From the NCBI GenBank assembly GCA_963806955.1, contig CAWDZG010000002.1:434001-498000 (forward strand): a DNA stretch of 64,000 nt. The letters are read 5' to 3'. Below are positions 16,806 through 26,149 of this stretch, piece after piece. This stretch comes from Gaiellasilicea sp963806955 (GTDB taxonomy: Bacteria; Actinomycetota; Thermoleophilia; Gaiellales; Gaiellaceae). The position numbers were made by a program, and so were the translations under genes. Every line of letters begins with the position of its first letter. The stretch's first letter is position 1. The notes under the pieces are model-generated. The model saw only the letters and a list, made by a program, of their open reading frames with translations. It did no database searches and had not been told where the DNA came from.

Positions 16806-17552
16806 CTAGAAGAGCGTCAGGTACGCGTCGAGCAGCTCGTCGCCGAAGAAGAGCGCGACGACGCCGCCGAATGCGAGGAACGGCCCGAAGGGGATCGCCA
16901 TCTTGCGCGCCGCGGCACCGTGACGGGCGAAGAGCACGAGCGAGGGCACGAGTGCGGCGAACATCCCGACCATCAGCGCGACGGGCGCCGTGCGGCCGGT
17001 CATCGCCCCGAGCAGGAGCGCCAGCTTCACGTCCCCCATCCCCATGCCCTTCGGATACGCGAGCGCGGCGAGGAAGAGGAAGAGCGAGGCTCCGAATGCG
17101 CCCAGCGCCCACTCCGCGCTCGGCTCGAGCACCGTCATCGCGACGAGCACGACGGCCGCCGCCGGCAGGACGACGACGTTCGGGATGATCCGATGCGAGA
17201 GGTCGGTCGCGGAGACGGTGACGAGCGCCGCGCAGAAGAACGACGCGACGAACGACTGGGCCGACCAGCCGAAGGCGAGGAACGAGGCGGCGATCAGCAG
17301 CGCGGTCACCAGCTCGACCGCGGGATAGACGACGCCGATCCGCTCGCCGCACCCCTTGCACTTGCCGCGCAGCGCGAGCCAGGAGGCGACCGGCACGTTC
17401 TCGTACCAGGCGAGCTCGTGGCCGCAGCTCATGCAGGCAGAGCCGGGCGAGACGATCGAGCGCTTCCGCGGCACGCGGGCGGCGACGACGTTGAGGAAGC
17501 TGCCGATCGCGAGCCCGGGCGCAAAGGCGACGGCGGCGAGGGCGACGTCCAT
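16806..17552 (-). CDS. pilD: Prepilin peptidase / N-methyltransferase PilD
   Basis: 248 residues, about eight helices. The N-terminal methyltransferase part keeps GSFLNVVAARVP and the zinc cysteines CMSCGHELAWYENVP and CKGCGERI. The aspartyl protease residues are in ATDLSHRIIPN and PKGMGMGDVKL, the GxGD motif. It cleaves the leaders of PilA and of the minor pilins encoded beside it. ATG 17552 overlaps the stop of the PilX-like gene (TGATG). It is the last gene of the operon that begins with the PASTA protein. Confidence 0.93.
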   Translation of the reverse strand: MDVALAAVAFAPGLAIGSFLNVVAARVPRKRSIVSPGSACMSCGHELAWYENVPVASWLALRGKCKGCGERIGVVYPAVELVTALLIAASFLAFGWSAQSFVASFFCAALVTVSATDLSHRIIPNVVVLPAAAVVLVAMTVLEPSAEWALGAFGASLFLFLAALAYPKGMGMGDVKLALLLGAMTGRTAPVALMVGMFAALVPSLVLFARHGAAARKMAIPFGPFLAFGGVVALFFGDELLDAYLTLF

Positions 17553-18996
17553 CAGCCCCAGCTGCCGGGCTCGTTCGTGATCGTGACGACGTCCTCGTAG
17601 GTGGCGGGCATCCCGGGCATCAGGGTTCCAATCGGCACGTAGTGGTTCACGCTTGAGTTCGCGAGCGCAACGCGGCGCGCGATGATCGGCCCCCAAACCG
17701 TCGAGTTGTTCGACTCGGCGTAGTCGTTGACGGCGTAGATCGCGCCCTGGAAGTTCGCGTTGTTGCCGATCGTGACGTTGCGACCGGACACGAAGGCGAG
17801 CAGATTCTGCTGCGGATTCCAGTCGGTGTCGCACTCCGGGTCGCCGCAGATCGTCGTCTGGTTCGACATCGTGATGTCCCCGGCGGCGTAGATCGTCGCC
17901 CGTCCGGAGTAGATGGCACGGTTGCTCTGGCTGAAGACGATCGCGCCGTCGAAGTAGATCGTGCCTGCGATCGTCAGCGCCTTCGTCGTCGGGTTCCAGG
18001 AGAGCTGTCCGACGAGCGCGCCGCTCCCGTCGTAGACCCGGCAGTCGTACGACGTCCCCGGCGTGAGATCGACAGCGGCGCGGCTTCCGTTCGGCGTCGC
18101 GTCGTTGTCGAAGCCGCCCGGAAAGCTCCCGACCGTGCACGGGTGCCTCGGGCCGGGCTCGGCGTTGTAGTACCAGCCGGACATGTCGACGGCGGGCTTG
18201 ACGAACTGGTCGTGGGCGTTGCGTCCGAGATCGTCGCGTAGACGCGCTGCGCGGCGCCGCACGGCTTCGTGAACGCGCCGGACGAGCCCAGTCGGCAGCC
18301 GCCGCCGATGTGCGCCTCGTGCACAGGGGCACCCGGATCACCGACGTGGCCCGTGTTGTTGAGCTCGAGCGTGCCGCCGACCTGAAGTGCGTACGCCGAG
18401 ACCTGTGCCGAGTTGCTCAGGCGCAGATTGCCCCGAACGTACAGCGGGATGTTGACGTTGACGGAGTTGCCGAGATCGGTCGTGAACGTCGGGTCGTCGG
18501 CGTAGACGTAGTTCCAGACCGCGTTGTTCGCCGTGCCCCGACGCGCCGAGCCCACGTTCGCCTTGCCGCTGACCGTGCGGACGACCGGGGCGCTGCCCCG
18601 CCCGGTGGGATTGCGGACGGTGCCGATCCCGACGAGCTTCCACGTCGAGCCGGTCAGGGTGCCGTAGTAGGTGGCGTCGCCGGTGTCGAGCGTGATCGTG
18701 CGCGAGGGCACCGCATTGGACATCGTCGGCGTGCCGGAGTTGTAGAGGGTCGAGTACGCGTAGTTGAGCCCGGCCTCCGCGAGCGCCAGCGCCTGGCTGT
18801 CCGCGTCGCTTCGCTTCGTCGACCCGTAGTTCCAGCTCGTGTACGCGATCGCGCTCGACGCCAGCGAGCCGGTGGCGAGCATCGTCATCAGCGCGAACGG
18901 CAGCGCGAAGCCCCGCTCGCCGGTGAGGCGCGCGCGGAGCCTGCGATATGTCGAAGCGAGCCCTCGTTCCACTGCGGCAACCATTTCTCTAGACAT
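17552..18996 (-). CDS. PilX-like pilus protein 1, probable tip or adhesin subunit (one frameshift)
   Basis: 481 residues after repair of one missing base near 18220 (the join reads ISD-NAHDQFVKPAVDM). The N-terminus TGERG-FALPFALMTML looks like a prepilin cleavage site, but residue +5 is Phe, not Glu. After the helix come a segment rich in Asn, Ser and Thr and a beta-strand repeat domain (IPLYVRGNLRLSNSAQVSAYALQV, GTLELNNTGHVG, ITMSNQTTICG, VTIGNNANFQGAIYAVNDY) resembling a right-handed beta-helix. It is homologous to the next protein along its length. Start at ATG 18996 (ATG 18984 possible). Confidence 0.75.
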
Positions 18997-19084
18997 CGAC
19001 GACCTCGCCGCAGTGCTGAAGCCGTCCTGGCTCACTGAAACGGGTGGTCCGGCCGCCGGCATCCCCCGCGAGAGTGAGTCCCAT

Positions 19085-20621
19085 CTACCCCGAGTAGTTC
19101 GACGGAGGCTGGGGCTCGGCGTAGACCGTCGGATTGCCGGGCCAGCCGACCGGGACGGAGGTGATCGTCGGGAACTCGTGGGTCTGCACCGAGTTGCCGA
19201 GCGAGAAGGTGTTCGCGACGATCGGCCCGTCGAACTGCGTCGAGTTCTGCAGCTCGATGTTGTTCGTCGCGTAGAAGCTGCCCTGGAACCGGGACGAGTT
19301 CTGCAGCCTGATCCCCCAGTTCGAGGCGTCCTTGCCGTTCGTGATGATCCCGAGGTTGTTGGCGTTCGGGTCCCAGGTCGCGAAGTCGCAGTTGTTGCTG
19401 ACGATCGCGGCGCAGAGCTGCGACGTGCCGCTCATCACGAACGTCCCGGCCAGGTAGAGCGACGCGAGGCCGACGTACTTGTTCGTCGCGTTGTTCGAGA
19501 TCGTCGCCGAGCCGTCGATGAAGACCACGCCCCGGACCGTCAGCGTCTTCGTCGACGCCTTCCAGGAGAGCTCGCCGAGCAGGTCGGTCTGGTTCGGCGG
19601 GATGTCGTAGTAGCGGCACGTGTAGTCCGTCCCCGGCGTGAGGTCGAACGTGCCGGTGCTGTACGGGCCCGCCTGCGGGCTCATCGTCGTCGACCCCGAG
19701 GCCTCGAACCGGGTGCTCGGCGTGCCGGTGCTGTAGCCGGCGGTGCAGAACTGGCTCGGGCCGGGCTTCGCGTTCGCGTACCAGAAGGCGAAGTCCGCGA
19801 CGGGGCCGCCGTCGTGTGCGACGGTCGCGGCGTCGACCGTGTCGGCCCAGACCCGCGTCCCGGTCGTGCACGGCTTCGTGTACGCGCCGCTCGAGCCGAT
19901 CCGGCAGCCGTCCTTGATGTGCGCCTCGCTGATCCGGGCGCTCGAGGAGCCGACCGAGCCGCGTGCCGAGGAACTGGATCGTCTCGCCGACGACGAGCGC
20001 GGTCAGGTTCGGCGCGGCCGCCTTGACGATCGAGGACGTGTTCTCGAAGCAGAGGCCGCCGAGGATGAAGAGCGAGGTGTCGACTGTGACGCTGTTCTGG
20101 AAACGGACATCGCAGCCGTCGCTCGCCGTCGTGCTCTTCGCGAACATGTAGTTGAAGGCGTTGTTGTTCAGCTCCTGCTTCAGGGTCGGCTGGATCTTGA
20201 TCGTGGAGGTGACCTCGCGCCGGACCGGCGCCGTCCTCCCCGTCGGGTCGGTGACGATCCCGAGCCCGTGGATCAGCCACTGGTGCCCGGTGAGGACGCC
20301 CCAGTACTTCACCGTCCCACCCTCGTAGGCGCGGATGTAGTTCGCGTGCGCGGGGTTCGACGGGCTCGGCTCGGTGCCGGGCAGCAGGGTCGGATCGAGC
20401 GCGTTGTTCGACGGCTTCGAGAGCACCGAGGCCCCCTCGGCGAGCCCGGCCTCCGCAAGCGCGTAGGCGATCTGGTCGGCCTTCGAGCGCGTCGAGCTAC
20501 GGGAGTTCGAGGTCGTGTACTGGATCGACGCTGTCAGCGTGACCGTCGTGACGAGCATCGTCAGCATCGTGAAGACGAGGCTGAAGCCGCCCTCGTCGCG
20601 GAGGTGACGCAGCCGGCTCAT
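19085..20621 (-). CDS. PilX-like pilus protein 2, paralogue of the adjacent gene (one frameshift)
   Basis: 511 residues after removing one extra base near 19965. Leader MSRLRHLRDEGG, then FSLVFTMLTMLVTTVTLTA, again lacking Glu +5. Shared features with the neighbour are VGETIQFLGT, SEAHIKDGCRIGSSGAYTKPC (against HEAHIGGGCRLGSSGAFTKPC), FDLTPGTDYTCRYYD and FQGSFYATNNIEL. The aligned partner makes the frame correction secure. It overlaps the PilW-like gene by four bases (ATGA). Tandem duplication of a large minor pilin is inferred. Confidence 0.75.
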
Positions 20622-21172
20622 GTGCGGGTGCTGTTCCGCAGCACGATGTCGTCGGTGAGCGTGTACTTGAACCGCGGCACGGTGGGGCGCACGTTGACGG
20701 GCAAATTGACGCTCAGCTTCGCGAGCGAGTTGACGTTCTGGGTCGTGTAGGTGAAGACGGAGGAGAGCGTGAGGTAGTCCGCAACCCGCCTGCCGCTGCC
20801 GCTGCAGGACGACCCGGGATAGCGCCAGAGACCCCAGCGGTTCGTGCCGTTCGCGACGGTGCACCAGGTGATCGCCGTGTTGCCGCCCGAGGTCGGGCAG
20901 GTCGCCGGGATCGTCAGCGTGACCGACGACGCGGCGCCGACCGGGCTGACGGAGATGGCGCAGTGCACCTCGCGCCGGAGCCGGTCGAGCGCGAGCCTCG
21001 CCTCGGTCTGGGCCCGGAAGCGCTTGTTCATGTCCGCTTCGGACTTGGTTGCGCTGACGAGAAGAACGCTGACGGAACCCATGATCGCGCCGAGGATGGT
21101 CATCGAGATCAGCAGCTCGACGAGGCTGTAACCGCCCTCGTCGCGCACGAGCCGTGCGCGCAGCCGCCTCAC
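20618..21172 (-). CDS. PilW-like minor prepilin
   Basis: 184 residues from GTG 21172. Leader VRRLRARLVRDEGG, then YSLVELLISMTILGAIMGSV with Glu at +5. The mature domain keeps the PilW-like RAQTEARLALDRLRREVHCA segment and has three Cys. GTG overlaps the stop of the PASTA gene by four bases (GTGA), and its own stop overlaps the PilX-like gene. Together with the two Glu5-lacking subunits it probably forms the initiation or tip complex. Confidence 0.8.
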   Translation of the reverse strand: MRRLRARLVRDEGGYSLVELLISMTILGAIMGSVSVLLVSATKSEADMNKRFRAQTEARLALDRLRREVHCAISVSPVGAASSVTLTIPATCPTSGGNTAITWCTVANGTNRWGLWRYPGSSCSGSGRRVADYLTLSSVFTYTTQNVNSLAKLSVNLPVNVRPTVPRFKYTLTDDIVLRNSTRT

Positions 21173-21999
21173 CGTGCCCTCGCCTCCACCTCCGTGAGCG
21201 CGCGACGGGCGACGAGCTCGCTCTGGGCGCCGACGCCCCAGAGCTTCTGGACGCGGGCGTCCACCTCGACGAGCGTGCGCAGTGCCGCCGCGCCGTCGGC
21301 CCAGCCGAAGCGGGCGCCGGTGACGATCCAGTTGTGCTGGTAGAGCCAGTGGTTCACGGCCGCCGGCGTCCGCTTCGGGTGCGCGTCGACCCAGGCCGCG
21401 AGCCGCTTGGCGCGCGCGGGGAGCGCGATCTCGTCGGACGGCTCCTTCGGAGCGCCCGGGACGGCGAAGGCGGGCTTGCGCACCGCGGCGGGCTTGGCGG
21501 CGGCGGCCGGCTTCGGCGCAGCCGGCTTCGCGGCCGCTGCGCTGGCGGGCGCGGGCTTGGGCTTGACGGCGGCGGCGGCGCCGGCGAGGCGCGCGACCTT
21601 GCCCGGATAGGGCGAGACGTTCTCGGGCTCGCCCTCCTGCGCGTACGCGGGGTTCCGGCTCAGGCGGAGGACGACGATCGGCGACCCGTCGGGCACGACG
21701 CGTGCGCCGGGGGCCGGGACCTGCGAGACGACGACGTTCGCGGCGAAGCCGGGCACGGCGCCCTCGACCCGCCACGCGAAGCCGCCCTGCTCGAGCGAGC
21801 CCTTCGCGAAGACGTAGGCCTGCTTGCGGACGTCTGGGACGACGAGCGGCTCGGGGGCCGCGGCTGCGGTTGGGACGGCAGGCGTCGCCGGCGTGGAGAG
21901 CGTCGAGCTCGCCGCGAAGGCGATCGTGGCCGTGAGCAGGCCGAGCACGCACGCGACGAGCGCAATGCGCGGCAGACGGCCGAGTCGTCCCGCAGACAT
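21169..21999 (-). CDS. Secreted/anchored PASTA-domain protein leading the minor-pilin operon
   Basis: 276 residues. An N-terminal helix (IALVACVLGLLTATIAFAA) is followed by one PASTA domain (about 52-115: VVPDVRKQAYVFAKGSLEQGGF ... VVVSQVPAPGARVVPDGSPIVV), an Ala/Lys/Pro-rich linker and a helical C-terminal domain (NHWLYQHNWIVTGARFGWADG). PASTA domains bind uncrosslinked peptidoglycan or muropeptides. ATG 21999 begins 7 bases after a promoter -10, so the mRNA should be leaderless; longer in-frame starts lie upstream of the promoter. A role in seating the pilus in the wall is inferred. Confidence 0.8.
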   Translation of the reverse strand: MSAGRLGRLPRIALVACVLGLLTATIAFAASSTLSTPATPAVPTAAAAPEPLVVPDVRKQAYVFAKGSLEQGGFAWRVEGAVPGFAANVVVSQVPAPGARVVPDGSPIVVLRLSRNPAYAQEGEPENVSPYPGKVARLAGAAAAVKPKPAPASAAAAKPAAPKPAAAAKPAAVRKPAFAVPGAPKEPSDEIALPARAKRLAAWVDAHPKRTPAAVNHWLYQHNWIVTGARFGWADGAAALRTLVEVDARVQKLWGVGAQSELVARRALTEVEARAR

Positions 22000-22006
22000 A
22001 CCGTTC

Positions 22007-22034
22007 CTGTCGGCAGATCGGGTCAGGAACTCAA
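22007..22034 (-). promoter_or_regulatory. Sigma-28/WhiG-like promoter of the PASTA/minor-pilin/pilD operon
   Basis: TTGAGTTC (22027-22034), 12 bases, GCCGACAG (22007-22014) preceded by CT, and ATG after 7 further bases. The -35 overlaps the last codons of the SLT-M23 gene. Confidence 0.55.
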
Positions 22035-23473
22035 CCCCCCGTGAGCGTGAATTCGACAACGTCGCTCGCGGAGTCCTCAACGGGCTCCCCGCCGGGCACG
22101 ATCGAGAAGATCGGGCTCGTCCGCCCCGTCGCGGCGGGAGCGTCGAGCCAGGTGAAGGCGAGCCCTGCGAACTCCTGGAACCAGGGCATCTCCTGCGGGT
22201 AGCGCGCCGGGGTGAGCCCGAGATGGAGGTGCGGGCCGGTCGAGTTCCCCGTCGAGCCGACGAGCCCGACCCACTGTCCGCCGATCAGGAAGGTGCCGCG
22301 CTGGATCGCCCCGTCGCGGTGGGAGAGGTGGCAGTAGATCCACTCGATCCCGTCGAGCGTGCGCAGCGTCAGGCCGATGCCGCAGCGCCCGTCGTCAACC
22401 GTGTCGACCACGACCGCGTCGGCGAGCGCGAAGACGGGAGAGCCGAGCGGCGCGGCGATGTCCGCTGCGGGATAGTCGTGGTGCTCGCGCCCGACCGTGA
22501 CGGCGCCGGGGCCGCCGCCGACCGGGAAGACGTAGCCGTCCGCGCGACTCGGCATCCCGAGCACGTTCGCCGCGGCCGGGACGAAGGATGCCGCCTGGAC
22601 GCCGCTGCGGGCGGCGTCGAGCGTCGCCTGAGCGCCGTCGAGCATGGCCGTGAGCCTCGCGACCTCGACCGCGGCGGCGTGCTGCTCCTGGTCGGCGCGG
22701 AAGGCGTCCTGCTGGGCGCCGAGGCGGTCGGAGAGGAGGAGCTCGAGATCGTCGGCCCGCGTCACGACGGCGGCCGCCGCGGCTCCCAGCTCGGCCTCGC
22801 GCTGCTCCGCGGCGGCGAGCTCGTCGCTCAGCGAGGCGACGTCGCGCTGCGCCTGCTCGAGCGCGACCGCCAGCCGGTCGAGCGTGAAGACCACGTCGGC
22901 GCCGCCGCCGCCGCCAAAGAGACCGGCGAGCTGGAGCACGTCGTCGACGTACCACTGGGCGTGGTTGTAGGCGAAGATCGAGCGAGGAATGTCCGTCCGG
23001 CCGCCGGCAGCGGCCAGGTACCGCGCCGCGGCGTAGACCGCGTCCTCGGGGTTCCAGGGGTCGCTGATGCCGTCGCCGTTGCCGTCGGTCCCCCACCGCA
23101 GCCAGGTGTCCGGCATGAACTGCATCCAGCCGACGGCGCCGGCAGAGCTCGGGCCCATGTTGCGGCCGAAGTTGGATTCGATCTTGTTGATCGCCGCGAG
23201 CACCTGCCAGGGGATCCCGTAGGCGCCGCCGGCGCGCAGCCAGAGCGCATGCAACTGCTCGTAGGTGAGCTCGACGACCGGCAGGAAGGGTGCGTCGAAG
23301 ACGCCCGGCGGCAGCAGGAGGGAACCGGCCTCGTTGGGCAGCTCGGAGCTCGGCAGCACGACCTGCGAGACGGGAGCGAGCTCGGCCTCCGGCACGACCG
23401 CGAACGTGTCGGCCGACGCAGAGCCTGCGCCGAGCGACAGCGCCAGCGCGGCGACGAGGAGTGCCCGCTTCAT
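22031..23473 (-). CDS. Two-domain wall hydrolase: lytic transglycosylase (SLT) plus M23 peptidase
   Basis: 480 residues with a signal peptide (MKRALLVAALALSLGAGSASA). Residues about 65-190 are an SLT domain: IPWQVLAAINKIESNFGRNMG (catalytic Glu), GAVGWMQFMPDTW and FAYNHAQWYVDDV. A coiled coil (about 215-285) precedes the M23 domain: HHDYPAADIAAPLGSPVF with the HxxxxxD zinc site and GNSTGPHLHLGL with HxH. It can therefore cut both glycan strands and peptide bridges. The start overlaps the pilT2 stop (TGATG), placing it in a pilus operon. Confidence 0.9.
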   Translation of the reverse strand: MKRALLVAALALSLGAGSASADTFAVVPEAELAPVSQVVLPSSELPNEAGSLLLPPGVFDAPFLPVVELTYEQLHALWLRAGGAYGIPWQVLAAINKIESNFGRNMGPSSAGAVGWMQFMPDTWLRWGTDGNGDGISDPWNPEDAVYAAARYLAAAGGRTDIPRSIFAYNHAQWYVDDVLQLAGLFGGGGGADVVFTLDRLAVALEQAQRDVASLSDELAAAEQREAELGAAAAAVVTRADDLELLLSDRLGAQQDAFRADQEQHAAAVEVARLTAMLDGAQATLDAARSGVQAASFVPAAANVLGMPSRADGYVFPVGGGPGAVTVGREHHDYPAADIAAPLGSPVFALADAVVVDTVDDGRCGIGLTLRTLDGIEWIYCHLSHRDGAIQRGTFLIGGQWVGLVGSTGNSTGPHLHLGLTPARYPQEMPWFQEFAGLAFTWLDAPAATGRTSPIFSIVPGGEPVEDSASDVVEFTLTGG

Positions 23474-24643
23474 CACGCGCCTGCTGGGCGGACGACGCGC
23501 AAAACCGGAGCCTCGTCCTCGACGGCCTCGGCCGCCTCGGCCACCTGCTCCTGCACGACCCGGTGGCTCTGCAGCTTGAGCGCGTGGTCGAGGGAGACGA
23601 GGAAGTCGTGGTGGTTCGTCGACGCCGCAGCCGCGACCTCGCGCTCGACCGTTCCGGCGAGCACGTGCTCGATCAGCGCCTGCTCGAAGGTCTGCATCTC
23701 GAAGAAGCCACCCTCGGCGACGGCCTCGGAGATCTCCTCGGTGCGCTCCTCGCGGATCAGGTCGGAGATGCGGGCGTTCATCACCATCACCTCGACGGCG
23801 GCGACGCGGCCGCCGTCGACGCGCGGCAGCAGCCGCTGGCTGATCACGCCGCGGAGCACGCCGGCGAGCACGGAGCGGATCTGCTGCTGCTTCGCGGGCG
23901 GGAAGAACTCGATCATGCGGCCGACGGTCTCGGCGGCGTCGATCGTGTGCAGGGTCGAGAAGACGAGGTGGCCCGACTCGGCGGCCTGGAGCGCGGTCTG
24001 CGCGGTCTCGGCGTCGCGGAGCTCGCCGATCAGGATCGTGTCCGGGTCCTGGCGCAGGACGCGGCGCAGGGCCTGGGCGAAGCTCTCGGTGTCGATGCCG
24101 ATCTCGCGCTGGTTGACGATCGAGCTGCGGTCGGGATGGAGGATCTCGATCGGATCCTCGATCGTGACGATGTGCGACTGGCGCGTTCGGTTGATGTAGT
24201 CGATCATCGCCGCGAGGGTCGTCGTCTTGCCCGAGCCGGTGGCGCCGGTGACGAGCACGAGGCCGCGGTGCTCGTCGGCGAGGCGCTTGACGCCGGGCGG
24301 CAGGTTGAGCTGCTCGAAGCCGGGGACGTCCTTGGGGATCACGCGGAGGGCGAACGAGATCGCGCCGCGCTGGCGGAACACGTTGACGCGGAAGCGCGGC
24401 AGGCCCTCGGCCGTGTAGGCGATGTCGAGGTCGCCGGTGTCGTGAAAGAGCTTCAGCCGGTCGGGCGTGACGCGTGTCACCGTCTCGAGCGCCGCGAGCA
24501 GGTTCTGCGTCGTTCAGCGGCGGGCATTCCTCGAGCGGCGCGATCGCGCCGTCGCGCCGCAGCATCGGCGGCTGGTCCAGCTTGAGGTGGATGTCGCTCG
24601 CACCGAGTTCCACGGCACGCCGGAGGAGGGCATTCAGGTCCAT
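23473..24643 (-). CDS. PilT-family ATPase (copy 2), one frameshift
   Basis: About 389 residues. The N-terminus MDLNALLRRAVELGASDIHLK runs to ECPPLND in one frame; the rest (QNLLAALETVTRVTPDRLKLF onward) is in another, with a one-base excess (or two-base loss) near 24510. The core has Walker A GATGSGKTTTLAAMID, ILTIEDPIEILH, Walker B DPDTILIGELRD and GHLVFSTLHTIDAAE. The C-terminal extension (about 60 residues, Ala/Val/Glu-rich) exceeds normal PilT. A second retraction-type ATPase next to a wall hydrolase is unusual; a PilU-like accessory role is possible. Confidence 0.85.
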
Positions 24644-24660
24644 AGAGCGGTCGCGGGTAG

Positions 24661-24688
24661 GAATCGGCAGGTTTGGCGCCGCCCTTTA
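24661..24688 (-). promoter_or_regulatory. Sigma-28/WhiG-like promoter of pilT2-hydrolase
   Basis: TAAAGGGC (24681-24688), 12 bases, GCCGATTC (24661-24668) preceded by CT; ATG 24643 lies 17 bases beyond. The TAAAG start is the closest to the textbook FliA/WhiG -35. Confidence 0.55.
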
Positions 24689-25858
24689 GCCGCGTCTCGC
24701 GCGACGCCGTCGAGCAGCCGCAGCGGGGTAGACGCGAAGAGGACGCGGCTAGGAGGACGCGCCAGCAGCGGAGCGGCGCCCTCGCAAGGCCCCGTGCGTC
24801 GCGCGGATGCGCGACCTCGCCGGTCAGCAGGCCCTCGAGCACGCGCCACACCGGCGGCAGCCGCGCCACCTCGAAGGCGACCCGAGGCTGGCGGTCGAGC
24901 ACGAGCTTCGCCTTCCAGGAGCTCGCCGCGTAGCGACCGAGCGCTTCGTCGAGCGCGCGCTCGTAGTCGCCGAGGCGGCCGCCGACGATCGCGTCCGCCG
25001 CCAGCCGCGCCGAGAGGAGCGCCTCGGCGATGCCGTCGCCCGACAACGGGTCGACCAGCCCGGCGGCGTCGCCGACGAGCAGCACCGGCCCCCGCGCGGC
25101 GGCCGTCGTCCGCCGAATCGGTAGCCGCCGCCCTGCGCGCGGTCAGCATCGCCAGGCCTCGACGCCCTACGCGTGCGCAGAGGCGCCGCAGGTGCTCGCG
25201 CAGCCGCGGGCCCTCGCTCGCCCAGCCGCCGACGCCGTAGTTCGCGTGGCCGTCCTTCGGGAAGACCCAGCCGTACCCGCCCGGGACGACGCCGAGCTCG
25301 ATCGTCGCGCGGCCCCGTTGTCCGCTCGGGCAGCGGCCCGTTGCCCTCGAGCGCGATCCCGTAGAGGATCGCCGCCGCCGAGCCCCGACGGCACGCGCGA
25401 TCGAGCCGTTGACGCCGTCGGCACCGACGACGACACGGCGCGCCCGACCCGGCTGCCGCCGATCCGGAGCTCTGCTCCGTCCGGCCCGACCGCTACGACC
25501 TCCGACGGTGACCCCGTCGCGAAAGTCTGCTCCGGCCGCCGCCGCCTGCTCCGCGAGGAAGGCGTCGAGCCGCCGCCGCTGCGTCATCAGGACGAGCGGG
25601 CTCGCTGCGCGGCGCACGAAGCGCTTCCGGTAGCGCAGCCGCACCTCGAACGTGTGGACGACGTCCTCGACGACCGGCGTTACGTCGACCGGTAGCTCGC
25701 GCACCGCCCGGCCCGTCAGCCCGCCGCCGCACGGCTTGTCGCGCGGAAAGCGCGCGCGGTCGACGAGCAGGACACGCGCGCCCGCCGCGCGCGAGCCGAA
25801 TCGCGGTCGCCGAGCCCGCCGGCCCCGCGCCGACGACGACCGCGTCGAACCGTTCCAC
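24689..25858 (-). pseudogene. Geranylgeranyl-reductase-family FAD oxidoreductase, many frameshifts
   Basis: Pieces in all three frames line up with one family member: MERFDAVVVGAGPAGSATAI (FAD Rossmann motif), ARVLLVDRARFPRDKPCGGG (the conserved DKxCGGG), VVGADGVNGSIARAVG, GYGWVFPKDGHANYGVGGW and LLVGDAAGLVDPLSGDGIAE. At least five frame changes occur in 1.2 kb, more than elsewhere in the window. Members reduce isoprenoid double bonds. The density of breaks means real decay is possible, but all catalytic motifs survive, which argues for local sequence error. Confidence 0.7.
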
Positions 25859-25884
25859 GGCGTGAGGCTACAATGGCGCACCCT

Positions 25885-25966
25885 GCAGGGGTGCCCGAGC
25901 GGCCAAAGGGAGCGGGCTGTAAACCCGCCGGCTCAGCCTACGAAGGTTCGAATCCTTCCCCCTGCA
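25885..25966 (+). tRNA. tRNA-Tyr (anticodon GTA)
   Basis: Class II tRNA with a long variable arm. Acceptor GCAGGGG pairs with CCCCTGC (25959-25965), discriminator A. The anticodon loop CTGTAAA gives GTA. A -10 TACAAT (25869-25874) lies 10 bases upstream. Confidence 0.95.
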
Positions 25967-25978
25967 TTGATGGCGCAA

Positions 25979-26099
25979 GATCGGGGATCCGCGGGAGCGG
26001 ATCCCCGATCGCGCAAAGACCCCTGAAGGGTCGGTTCGCCTCCCGAAATCAATGGAGCGATCGTGGCGCGAGATCACCCTGAAGGGTCGCTTCGCTCCC
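25979..26099. repeat. Hairpin and direct repeats between tRNA-Tyr and tRNA-Thr
   Basis: A 14-bp perfect stem GATCGGGGATCCGC with loop GGGA (25979-26010) follows the tRNA and may terminate its transcript. It is followed by two imperfect copies of a unit containing CCCTGAAGGGTCG[GC]TTCGC (about 26021-26045 and 26076-26099), each with a small CCCTGAAGGG hairpin and a preceding GCGC[AG]A[AG]A. No coding potential is evident. Confidence 0.7.
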
Positions 26100-26149
26100 A
26101 GGGCCAGCGGGACGAGGGCGTTCCGGGCGGCTAGACTGGCGGCTGTCTC

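Noticed and set aside
16806..18341. Long N-terminal extension of PilD in the same frame
   Set aside because: The extra 260 residues are opposite-frame Arg-rich sequence overlapping the PilX-like gene; the family start is at ATG 17552 with a TGATG overlap.
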